A stretch of 64,000 bases of DNA from DATBQN01 sp963755825 (GTDB lineage Bacteria > Acidobacteriota > Thermoanaerobaculia > Multivoradales > UBA5704), in assembly GCA_963755825.1 (NCBI GenBank), contig CAVWLA010000003.1, forward strand, positions 868,001-932,000, read 5' to 3'. The translations under genes were made by a program, and so were the position numbers. Numbering within the stretch: position 1 is the stretch's first letter; every line of letters begins with the position of its first letter. The notes under the pieces were generated by a model that was not told where the DNA came from, searched no databases, and saw nothing but the letters and a program-made list of their open reading frames with translations. Positions 17,632 to 25,083 of the stretch are shown here, piece by piece.

Positions 17632-17873
17632 CGTAGGGGGCGAGGTCTGGTTCGAGTGATTCCACGCCGGAAGGAGGTGAAAGCAAAATGAACGAGACGT
17701 TTGTCGAGATCGAGGTTCTGATCGACGACGCCGCCGAGCTCGCCGCCGAGGCGGTCTGCGCTTGCGGCTGCGGCATGACCTGCAACTGCATCATCTTGAC
17801 GCCCGACACGACCCGCAACGCGTAAATTTGACAGATAGCGAACAATGAGCGCGATCCGGGCCAGCCCCCTACG
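17632..17873 (+). repeat. Inverted repeat bracketing precursor 3
   Basis: The left arm from 17632 (CGTAGGGGGC, then GGTCTGGTTCG) can pair with the right arm 17849-17873. Where the arms differ by T versus C the RNA pair would still form as G-U. The precursor lies in the loop; no inner hairpin is evident in this cassette. Confidence 0.65.
17688..17825 (+). CDS. RiPP precursor peptide 3
   Basis: The 45-residue peptide starts MNETFVEIEVLIDDAAELA (the only copy with Glu9 in place of Asp), has the invariant CACGCGMTCNC core and the tail IILTPDTTRNA. The ribosome site AAGGAGGTG and spacing equal those of precursor 2, and the 60 bases before the ATG are closely similar, showing a recent cassette duplication. 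Confidence 0.9.
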   Translation: MNETFVEIEVLIDDAAELAAEAVCACGCGMTCNCIILTPDTTRNA

Positions 17874-17983
17874 TTTGAGATTGCAGTCGGAGCAGAAGTT
17901 GGGAAGCGAGGCGGATTCGTCGGGGTCGGCCGGACGCCATCAGAGGAGAGAACGGCGACCGGCCGAGAGAGACACGAGGAGCA

Positions 17984-18000
17984 CCGGCACGGCTTGCCGG
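17984..18000 (+). terminator. Hairpin between precursors 3 and 4
   Basis: CCGGCA (17984-17989) pairs with TGCCGG (17995-18000). It occupies the same place as the hairpin at 17591-17607 in the preceding spacer, so each spacer holds one GC-rich stem. No T-run. Confidence 0.4.
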
Positions 18001-18075
18001 AGGTACCCAGGTGACCGATCTCGTAGGGGGAGCGGGCCTGTGGCGCGACATTCCACACCGAAAGGAGGTGAAAGC

Positions 18076-18213
18076 ATGAACAACGAGACCTTCGTCGAGA
18101 TCGACGTTCTGATCGATGACGCCGCCGAGCTCGCCGCCGAGGCGGTTTGCGCTTGCGGCTGTGGCATGACCTGCAATTGCATCCTTTTGCCGCCGCCGAC
18201 TCAAAACGCGTAA
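18076..18213 (+). CDS. RiPP precursor peptide 4
   Basis: The 45-residue peptide starts MNNETFVEIDVLIDDAAELA, which is closest to precursor 1, has the invariant CACGCGMTCNC core (Cys25-35) and the Pro-rich tail ILLPPPTQNA. AAGGAGGTG precedes the ATG. It is followed by an inner hairpin and then by the second C-D-B set. Confidence 0.9.
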   Translation: MNNETFVEIDVLIDDAAELAAEAVCACGCGMTCNCILLPPPTQNA

Positions 18214-18233
18214 CACTGACAGGCAATAGACAG

Positions 18234-18250
18234 GCCCGTCGATGACGGGC
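18234..18250 (+). terminator. Hairpin after precursor 4
   Basis: GCCCGTC (18234-18240) pairs with GACGGGC (18244-18250) over a GAT loop, 20 bases after the stop. The same GCCCGT/ACGGGC core is found after precursor 1, so the element is conserved between cassettes and may set the precursor-to-enzyme transcript ratio. Confidence 0.45.
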
Positions 18251-18395
18251 ATCGCGCTGCAGGCCGTCCCCCTACGTCGTAGTCGCCGTCGAGCCACGGC
18301 GGCAGTGCAGTCGGATCGCAAGAGAGCAGCGGAGAGCGAGGAGGCCGGAGAGAGATGATCGAAGGATGCGCCAGCCGGATGGAGCGGGAGCCGGC

Positions 18396-19517
18396 GTGCT
18401 GAGGCACCCCAAGCTCAAGGGCCACGTCACCCTCTTTCCGCTCTCGCCGGCGCGCTGGCGGGTGAGCGGCGGCGCCGACGAGCTGTCGCGCATCGAGCTG
18501 CGCAATGAGCAGGCGATCGCCGCCTTCTCCCGCCTGCTGCCGCTGCTCGACGGGCGCCACGAGGCGGCGAGCCTGATCGTGCGGCTGGCGGACGAAGGGG
18601 TGAGCCGGGCCGCCGTCGAGGCTCTCCTCAACCACCTCGAGCGCGCCGGCCTGCTCGAAGAGGCGGACGATCACGGCCTGGCGGCGGACGAGGTGGAGCG
18701 CCACGGGCAGCAGATCCGCTTCTTCTCCCGCTTCACGTCGGAGGGGGGCGCGAAGCTCCAGGCGCAGCTCGGCCGCAGCCGCGTCGCCGTCGTCGACGGC
18801 GATTCGGGCCGGCTGGCCGAAGAGATCTCGCGCGCCCTCCTCGCCGCCGGCATCGGCGCCGTCGAGGTGCTGCCCGCGCTGGCGCCCGCGCCGGCCCCAC
18901 CGGCCGCAGCCGAGCCGGCCGACGCCGCCGGCGCCGCCGGCGTCGTCTTCCTGCCGCCGGCGGCCGCCGAGCCGGCCCCGCGCGCCCACCCCTGGCGCGA
19001 GGCGCTCGCCGCGCGGCCGGCCGAGCGCCCGGATCTCATCGTCGTCTCGCAGCAGGCGCACGACCCCGTGCTGCTCGAGGCGATGGACGAATACGCCAAG
19101 CAGACCCGCACCCCGTGGCTGCTGGTGCGCCTCCTCGCCGCCGAGGAGGGCTGGGTCGGCCCGCTCTTCGTGCCCTTCGACACCGCCTCCTACGTCAGCC
19201 TCGAGGCGCGCTGGCAGGCGAACCTTTCGCACCTCGACGACTACCGCTCGCTCGGCGACTTCGTCCGCCAGAGCGGCCGGCCCGCGGCGGCTTGTGGCGG
19301 CCTGGCGCCCGCCTTCCTCGTCCTCGCCGGCATCGCGGCGACCGAGGCGGTCAAGTTCCTCTCCGGCTACGCCGTGCCGCAGCTCGCCGGCCGCCTCCTC
19401 ACCATCCACCTCGGCAGCTGGGCGACCGAGCTCCACGACGTGCTGCGGGTGCCCCATCTCGAGCGGCCCGCTGCCGAGCCCCTCGACTTCCCCTGGCAGG
19501 AGAGCGATCCGGCGTGA
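18396..19517 (+). CDS. TOMM ThiF-like partner protein (C2)
   Basis: Starting at GTG 18396 the 373-residue protein begins MLRHPKLKGHVTLFPLSPARW, which aligns residue for residue with the start of C1 (MIEFPRLKTFLSIFPLSATTW), and GGAG lies five bases upstream. An in-frame ATG at 18366 would add ten non-conserved residues. The product shares with C1 the N-terminal recognition-like region, EEGWVGPLFVPFDTASYVSLEARW and AGRLLTIHLGSW. A Pro/Ala-rich insert sits near residues 155-185. It should deliver precursors to D2. Confidence 0.85.
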   Translation: MLRHPKLKGHVTLFPLSPARWRVSGGADELSRIELRNEQAIAAFSRLLPLLDGRHEAASLIVRLADEGVSRAAVEALLNHLERAGLLEEADDHGLAADEVERHGQQIRFFSRFTSEGGAKLQAQLGRSRVAVVDGDSGRLAEEISRALLAAGIGAVEVLPALAPAPAPPAAAEPADAAGAAGVVFLPPAAAEPAPRAHPWREALAARPAERPDLIVVSQQAHDPVLLEAMDEYAKQTRTPWLLVRLLAAEEGWVGPLFVPFDTASYVSLEARWQANLSHLDDYRSLGDFVRQSGRPAAACGGLAPAFLVLAGIAATEAVKFLSGYAVPQLAGRLLTIHLGSWATELHDVLRVPHLERPAAEPLDFPWQESDPA

Positions 19518-20923
19518 CGGCGACGACCGCGGCCCTTCTGCACCCGGCACCCCAGCCGCCGCCCGGCCTGCGCATCGCCCTCCGCGAGGTCGCCCCCACC
19601 GACGCGCGCGAGACGCTGCGCCGCGCCAGCCGCCTGGTGTCGCGCCGCGTCGGCATCCTGCGGGCGGTGGGGCCGGCGGTCACCTACGCGCAGGATCCCG
19701 CCGTCTTCTCGACCGGCACGGTCTCCTCCCAGCTCTCGATCTCGGAGCGCATCGCCAACCCCAGCAAGGCGGGCGGCGCCGGCGAGACGCTCGAGGTGAG
19801 CCTCGCCGCGGCGATCGGCGAGGGGGTCGAGCGCTACGCCATGCTGTTCTACGACAAGGCGCGGATGATCCTCGCCTCCCGCCGCGAGCTGGGGGAGGCG
19901 GGGGTCTCGCCCGATCTCCTGCGCCTCCACTCGCGCAAGCAGAGCGAGCGCCCCGAGCACGGCGGCCTCGCCTACTTCGACGACGACACCCGCCTGCGCT
20001 GGACCTGGGGCTGGTCGCTCACCCACGACCGGCCGCGCCTGGTGCCGGCGACCCTCGTCTACCTGGGCTACGACGGCGGCGCCGACGAGGCCGTCATCGG
20101 CTCCAACGCCTCGACCGGCCTCGCCGCCGGCCTCACCCGCGAGGCGGCGATCCTCTCCGGCCTCTACGAGGTCGTCGAGCGCGACGCCTTCGCGCTCAGC
20201 TGGCTCTATCGCCGCGTCCGCCGCAGGGTGGCGGTCGACGACCCGGCGCTCGCCGCCAGGCTGCGGAGCGCCTTCGCCGTCGGCCGCCCCGACGTCAGCC
20301 TCGACCTCTTCGATCTCACCTCGGACATCCCGGTCACCGCGGTGCTCGCGGTCCTCCGCCGGCCGGGGGAGAACGGCCGCGCCCTCTGCCTCGGCGCCGC
20401 GGCGCGCCTCTCCCCACAGGCGGCCATCCGCAAGAGCCTCCTCGAGCTCGGCCAGGGGATGCCCTACCTGCGCAGCCTGGCCGTCCAGCTCAAGGACTGG
20501 GTGCCGGCGGCCGACCACTCCGATCTCATTTCGTTCGACCATCACTTCATGCTCTACAACCGGCGGCCGGACCTCGCCGCCGAGGCTCTCGCCTTCTACG
20601 ACGCCGCCGGCGAGGAGCCGCTGTCGGCGCTCGCCGACCGCTCGACGGGCGGGCTCAAGGGCGATGTCGAGCGCTGTGTCGATCTCATCGCCCAGGCCGG
20701 CCACGAGGTGATCGTGGTCGATCTCACGACACCCGATCTCGCGGAAGCCGGCTTCTCGGTGGTGCGCATCCTGGTGCCCGGGCTCATCCCGCTGCACAGC
20801 GTCCACGACCTGCCCTACCTGGGGATCGCCAGGCTGCGCGAGCTGCCCTGGCGGAGCGGCTGGGTGCCGCGCGACCGCGACCCCCTCCAGGCCATCAACC
20901 CGCTGCCCCATCCGTTCCCTTAA
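19514..20923 (+). CDS. YcaO azoline-forming cyclodehydratase (D2)
   Basis: GTG 19514 overlaps the C2 stop (GTGA). The 469-residue enzyme has AAIGEGVERYA, NASTGLAAGLTREAAIL, EVVERDAF and the Pro-rich end NPLPHPFP, so it is an azoline-forming YcaO. The motif that reads QEAGQ in D1 reads LELGQG here, a visible difference in the ATP-site region. It resembles D1 along its full length but is clearly diverged, so the two sets did not arise by a very recent duplication. Confidence 0.93.
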   Translation: MTATTAALLHPAPQPPPGLRIALREVAPTDARETLRRASRLVSRRVGILRAVGPAVTYAQDPAVFSTGTVSSQLSISERIANPSKAGGAGETLEVSLAAAIGEGVERYAMLFYDKARMILASRRELGEAGVSPDLLRLHSRKQSERPEHGGLAYFDDDTRLRWTWGWSLTHDRPRLVPATLVYLGYDGGADEAVIGSNASTGLAAGLTREAAILSGLYEVVERDAFALSWLYRRVRRRVAVDDPALAARLRSAFAVGRPDVSLDLFDLTSDIPVTAVLAVLRRPGENGRALCLGAAARLSPQAAIRKSLLELGQGMPYLRSLAVQLKDWVPAADHSDLISFDHHFMLYNRRPDLAAEALAFYDAAGEEPLSALADRSTGGLKGDVERCVDLIAQAGHEVIVVDLTTPDLAEAGFSVVRILVPGLIPLHSVHDLPYLGIARLRELPWRSGWVPRDRDPLQAINPLPHPFP

Positions 20924-20937
20924 GAGAGAGCGCCCGC

Positions 20938-21858
20938 ATGCTCTTCCGCTACGAAGGCCGCCACTTCAAGAGGTTCGCGCGCACCGGGCGCCTGGAGTCC
21001 GCGAGCGAGGGCTCGATGCTCTGCGAGATCTTCCACGAGAACTCGAAGATCACCCCCCTGAGCTCGCCGGCGGCGCGCGCCGAGGTCGCCCTCGCGGCGC
21101 GGGCCGCCGCCAAGATGCCGGCGCCGCGCCACCCGCGCAAGGTCCACAGCTTCGGCGAGGCCGTCGCGCTCCCCGACACCTGGCCGCCGGAGGGCGCCCT
21201 CGAGCGGGCGATCGCCGCGCGCCGCTCGGCGCACGCCTTCTCCGGCGAGGCGGTGACGCGGACCGAGCTCGGCCGGCTGTTGCGTTATTCTTACGGCACG
21301 ACAGATGCCGTCCGCGGATCGCGCGCCGTGGCCTCCGCGGGAGCTCTCTATCCGCTGGAGGTCTATGCGGTGGCGTGGAACGTGGAAGGGCTGGAGCCGG
21401 CCGTGTACCACTACGATCCGCCGTCCCACCGGCTCGACGTCGTCGAGCGGGGCGACTTCCTGCCCGCCCTCTCGCGCTGCCTCTGGCTGGACGGCATCGA
21501 CGCCGGCAAGGCCGCCCTCGCCGTCGTCATCACCGCCTTCTTCGTCCGCTCGACGATCCGCTACCGCGAGCGCGGCTACCGCATGGTCCTCATGGAGGCC
21601 GGCGAGGTCGCCCACGGCCTCGGCGTGCTGGCGACGGCGATGGGCCTCGCCAGCTGCGCCGTCGCCGGCTTCATCGACAACGATCTCTCGCGGCTGCTCG
21701 GCGCCGACGGCTTCGCCGAGGCGGCGCTGCTGCCGCTGATCGTCGGCCGCGGCGTCCCCGAAGCGGACGCTCCGGACGCTCCGGGCGAGACGGACCGCGC
21801 CGCGCGAGCGGCGGCAACGCCCGCAGCCACCTCGGGCACTACAACAAAGGGAGGATGA
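20938..21858 (+). CDS. SagB-type FMN dehydrogenase (B2)
   Basis: The 306-residue protein contains the SagB-type features LERAIAARRSAHAFSGEAV, AVASAGALYPLEVYAV and RERGYRMVLMEAGEVAHGL, and a CEIFHENSKI N-terminal signature that is shared with B1 (AQIFHENTKH). It should oxidise azolines to azoles with FMN. It lies 14 bases after D2. The last 40 residues are low-complexity Ala/Thr. The gene ends four bases before the permease gene, whose ribosome site is inside it. Confidence 0.92.
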   Translation: MLFRYEGRHFKRFARTGRLESASEGSMLCEIFHENSKITPLSSPAARAEVALAARAAAKMPAPRHPRKVHSFGEAVALPDTWPPEGALERAIAARRSAHAFSGEAVTRTELGRLLRYSYGTTDAVRGSRAVASAGALYPLEVYAVAWNVEGLEPAVYHYDPPSHRLDVVERGDFLPALSRCLWLDGIDAGKAALAVVITAFFVRSTIRYRERGYRMVLMEAGEVAHGLGVLATAMGLASCAVAGFIDNDLSRLLGADGFAEAALLPLIVGRGVPEADAPDAPGETDRAARAAATPAATSGTTTKGG

Positions 21859-21862
21859 CTCG

Positions 21863-24265
21863 ATGGGGATCGGCAGCGCAGCGCGCTCGCTCAGGGAGGC
21901 CGCCCGCCGGTTCGGGCGCCACAAGTCCATCTTCGGCGTCGCCGTGCTGACGCTCGCCCTCGGCATCAGCCTCTGCACGACGATGTTCTGCGTCCTCTAC
22001 GGCGTCATCCTGCGGCCGCTCTCCTACGGCGACAAGCAGCGCCTGCTGGTGGCCTGGGCGGGCTACGAGGGGGGCGCCACCGAGCGCGACACCTTCGACG
22101 GCCAGGCGCTCGCCGAGTGGCGCCAGGCGGCGCACACCATCGACGGCCTGGCGGCGTTCCGCTACACCCAGTTCACCCTGCTGCAGCGCGGCGACCCGAC
22201 CGATCTCGAGGCGTCCTACGTGTCGCCGGAGCTCTTCTCCGTCCTCGGCGCCAAGGCCCAGGTCGGCGGCGTCTTCTCGCCGCAGCTCGCCAAGGCCGAG
22301 CGCGGCAAGGTGGTGGTGCTCAGCCACTGGCTCTGGCGGCAGCGCTTCAACTCCGATCCCGCCGTCGCCGGCAAGGGCGTCGATCTCGGCGGCACCATCT
22401 ACACCATCACCGGCGTCATGCCGGAGGACTTCGACGTGCCGAGCGCCGAGGTCGCCCTCTGGGCGCCGCTGCCGGACGCCGCGAATCAGGCGAGCGTGCG
22501 CAACCTGATGCTGATCGGGCGGCTGCGGCCGTCCACCCCGATGGCGGCGGCGCAGGCCGAGTCCAACGGCATCGCCAAGCGGCTCGCCGCCGAGCACCAC
22601 GACACCGACGCCGGCATGCGCATCCACCTGGTGCCGTTCTTCGACGAGCTGGTCAAGGACTCGCGGCCGTTCGTGCTGGCGGCGAGCGGCGCCGCCGTGC
22701 TGGTGCTGCTGATCTGCTGCGCCAACCTCTCGAACCTGCTGTTGGTGCGCGCCATCGTCCGCCGCTCCGAGTTCGCCACCCGCCTGGCGATCGGCGCGCA
22801 GCGCCGCCACCTGCTCGGCTCGGTGCTCGCCGAGGGCCTGCTGCTGGCGATCTGCGGCGGTCTCCTCGGCGGCTGGCTGGCGCGCTTCATGATCGAGACG
22901 CTCCTCCGCCTGTCGCCGATCGAGCTGCCGCGCGGCGCCTCCATCGGCCACGGCTGGCAGATCCCCATCGTCGCCGCCGGCCTCATCATCATCGCCGCGA
23001 TCCTCATCTCGCTGCCGCCGGCCTGGGAGGTGGCGCGCTCCAAGCTCAGCCTCGACACCGCGCGGGGGACGCGCGCCACCACCTCGCGGCGCTTCGCCCG
23101 CCAGCTCATCGTCACCCTCGAGCTCGCCATCGCCCTCACGCTCCTCGCCGGCGCCGGCCTGATGGCGCGGACGATGCTCGCTCTCCGCGACGCCAACCCC
23201 GGCTGGAAGACCGATCATGTGCTCGCCTCGGAGATCTTCCTGCCGCCCCGCAACTACAAGGACGTGCCGAAGATCCAGCACTTCTTCGAGACCTTCGTCG
23301 AGCGCCTGCGGGCGACGCCGGGGGTCGTCTCGGTGGCGGCCTCGTCCGCCGTGCCGGCGGACAAGATGGGGATCGACTTCGACGTCACCATCCAGATGCC
23401 GGGCAAGGCGGCGGACAGCGAGGGGCGCGCCTCCATCCGCTCGGTGACGCCGGGGCTGTTCAAGACCCTCGGCATCCCGCTGCTGCAGGGCCGCGACTTC
23501 GACGACGGCGACATCGCCAAGGGGGTGCAGCGGATCATCGTCAACCACGCCTTCGGCAAGCGCTACCTGGCGGCCGCGCCGTCCGTCGTCGGCAAGCAGG
23601 TGATCGTCACCGTCGCCGCGCCGCAGACCTACGAGATCATCGGCGAGGTGGGGGACGTCTACCACTACGGGCTGCTCAAGGAGCCCAAGCCCGAGGTCTA
23701 CCTGCCGTTCGCCAAGCAGCCGTTCAGCGCCATGGGAGTGGTGGTGCGCACCACCGGCGACCCGCTGGCCTTCGCGCCGACCTTCCGCAAGCAGCTCTGG
23801 TCGCTCGATCCCGAGCTGCCGGTGGCGTCCGTCAACTCGATGGACGACATGGTGAAAGACACCTGGAGCGACCGCACCTTCCTCACCATCCTGATGGTCT
23901 TCTTCGCCCTCGTGGCGGTGGCGCTCACCATCATCGGCGTCTTCAGCGTGGTGAGCTTCTCGGTCAGCCGCCAGGTGCGGGAGATCGGCATCCGCATGGC
24001 GATGGGGGCGAGGAGCGACGACGTCGTCCGCCTGGTGATGGGCCAATCGGCGCGCGCCGTGGCGGCGGGGGTGGTGCTGGGGCTGATCGGCGCCTGGATG
24101 CTCGGCCGCGCCATCGCGAGCCAGATGTACGGCGTCTCCGCCGGCGACCCCTGGGTGCTCGTCGGCGGCGCCGTCTTCGTCGGCATCGTCGCCGGCCTCG
24201 GCGCCTACCTGCCGAGCCGCTGGGCGACGCGGATCGATCCCACCTCGGCGCTTCGGGTCGAGTAG
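21863..24265 (+). CDS. MacB/FtsX-type permease without ATPase (ADOP type)
   Basis: The 800-residue protein has an N-terminal membrane segment (about 22-45), a periplasmic MacB-like domain, three or four helices (about 270-385), a second periplasmic domain and four C-terminal helices with VSRQVREIGIRMAMGARSDDVVRLVM. This doubled FtsX layout without a nucleotide-binding domain is that of the acidobacterial duplicated orphan permeases. No ATPase gene is adjacent. AGGGAGG precedes the ATG. Its place at the end of the RiPP operon suggests a role in peptide export, immunity or envelope stress, but the family is abundant and often unlinked to such clusters. Confidence 0.85.
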   Translation: MGIGSAARSLREAARRFGRHKSIFGVAVLTLALGISLCTTMFCVLYGVILRPLSYGDKQRLLVAWAGYEGGATERDTFDGQALAEWRQAAHTIDGLAAFRYTQFTLLQRGDPTDLEASYVSPELFSVLGAKAQVGGVFSPQLAKAERGKVVVLSHWLWRQRFNSDPAVAGKGVDLGGTIYTITGVMPEDFDVPSAEVALWAPLPDAANQASVRNLMLIGRLRPSTPMAAAQAESNGIAKRLAAEHHDTDAGMRIHLVPFFDELVKDSRPFVLAASGAAVLVLLICCANLSNLLLVRAIVRRSEFATRLAIGAQRRHLLGSVLAEGLLLAICGGLLGGWLARFMIETLLRLSPIELPRGASIGHGWQIPIVAAGLIIIAAILISLPPAWEVARSKLSLDTARGTRATTSRRFARQLIVTLELAIALTLLAGAGLMARTMLALRDANPGWKTDHVLASEIFLPPRNYKDVPKIQHFFETFVERLRATPGVVSVAASSAVPADKMGIDFDVTIQMPGKAADSEGRASIRSVTPGLFKTLGIPLLQGRDFDDGDIAKGVQRIIVNHAFGKRYLAAAPSVVGKQVIVTVAAPQTYEIIGEVGDVYHYGLLKEPKPEVYLPFAKQPFSAMGVVVRTTGDPLAFAPTFRKQLWSLDPELPVASVNSMDDMVKDTWSDRTFLTILMVFFALVAVALTIIGVFSVVSFSVSRQVREIGIRMAMGARSDDVVRLVMGQSARAVAAGVVLGLIGAWMLGRAIASQMYGVSAGDPWVLVGGAVFVGIVAGLGAYLPSRWATRIDPTSALRVE

Positions 24266-24312
24266 GCCCGCAGCGGCGGCACGGCGATCGAAAGGAGCGG
24301 GGATCGAGTGGG

Positions 24313-24412
24313 GCCCCGGCTCGTTGCGGTCTCCTGCGGCGGCCGCCCTCGGCCCCACCCACCCAGCACGCCCTTCCGGGCGTCCGTCCTCGGAGACGAA
24401 CCGAGCCGGGGC
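24313..24412. terminator. Bidirectional hairpin between convergent genes
   Basis: GCCCCGGCTCG (24313-24323) and GTCTCC (24329-24334) pair in order with GGAGAC (24392-24397) and CGAGCCGGGGC (24402-24412). The gap holds the ends of the plus-strand permease and the minus-strand gene at 24425, so it can stop both transcripts. Confidence 0.55.
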
Positions 24413-24424
24413 TCGAGGCGGGAT

Positions 24425-25072
24425 CTAGGGCGTCAGCTTGACGGTGACGGCGCCTTCGTTCGGCACGTCGTCGTTGTTGATCATCATCGAGCCGACGGTG
24501 GCGATGACGCGGGCGGTCGGGCCGGTGCCGAAGGCCGAGCGCGGCACGCCGAGGAAGATCGCCTTCTGGTCGCGGTCGAGCGCCGCCTGCACGTCCTGGC
24601 TGAGGTTGGTGAACAGCGTGTGGGAGGCGCCCTCGCTGTCGGCGACGCCGGCGACCCCCTGCCAGTAGCCGTCGGCGCTGAACAGGTAGGCGCTCGCCAG
24701 GCGGTCGAACTTGAACTTGTTGGTTCCCCACCAGGCCATGCCGTTGTCCGGGTTGCCGTCGCCGTCGATGGCGACGTTGATGCCGAACCAGCCCTCCGGG
24801 AGGGGGTCCCAGGTGGTGACCTTGAACCAGACCCGTCCGGCCTTGGCGTCGATCGCGTAGGACAGCTCCCTGGCGTCGGGCAGGTGCGGATGGAGGCCGT
24901 CGCCCTTGGCGTCGGTGGCGAGCGAGTGCCAGGCGAGGGCGGCGAGCGGCTTGGCGTCGGCGAGCTGGACCTTCTGCACCGGCGACTGCGCCGCCGCCGG
25001 CAGGGCGGCCGGAAGGTAGGCGAAAACGAGCGCGAGGGGGACGAAGACTGTGCGGCCGAATGCGCGTCGCAT
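24425..25072 (-). CDS. Secreted protein of unknown function
   Basis: The 215-residue protein has a signal peptide (cleavage near LPAAAQS). The mature part is rich in aromatic strands, with WFKVTTWDPLPEGWFGINVA and DGDGNPDNGMAWWG, the latter a possible Ca-binding Asp-rich loop. The fold looks like a beta-sandwich such as those of DOMON/CBM9-like domains, but I cannot name a family. ATG 25072 has AAGGAG six bases upstream, preferred over ATG 25087. It is co-transcribed with the next gene upstream (15 bp apart). Confidence 0.6.
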   Translation of the reverse strand: MRRAFGRTVFVPLALVFAYLPAALPAAAQSPVQKVQLADAKPLAALAWHSLATDAKGDGLHPHLPDARELSYAIDAKAGRVWFKVTTWDPLPEGWFGINVAIDGDGNPDNGMAWWGTNKFKFDRLASAYLFSADGYWQGVAGVADSEGASHTLFTNLSQDVQAALDRDQKAIFLGVPRSAFGTGPTARVIATVGSMMINNDDVPNEGAVTVKLTP

Positions 25073-25083
25073 CGATCTCTCCT

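Larger units (their letters stand above)
18022..18276 (+). repeat. Inverted repeat bracketing precursor 4
   Basis: The left arm 18022-18048 (CGTAGGGGGA ... GCGCGA) pairs with 18252-18276 over about 25 bases with two single-base bulges; the two arm differences (T/C and G/A) are G-U compatible in RNA. This is the longest of the four brackets. The precursor and an inner hairpin lie in the loop. Confidence 0.75.

Noticed and set aside
13613..18213. Thiopeptide or lanthipeptide assignment for the precursors
   Set aside because: The cores lack the Ser/Thr-rich stretch needed for dehydroalanines, and no dehydratase or pyridine-forming enzyme gene is present. The enzymes are those of azole-only pathways.
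18366..18395. ATG 18366 as start of C2
   Set aside because: The ten added residues have no counterpart in C1, whereas GTG 18396 aligns exactly with the C1 start and has GGAG five bases upstream.
21839..24358. 839-residue minus-strand frame opposite the permease
   Set aside because: The plus-strand frame has clear FtsX/MacB motifs and helices; the minus frame is His/Asp/Arg-rich with no domain.
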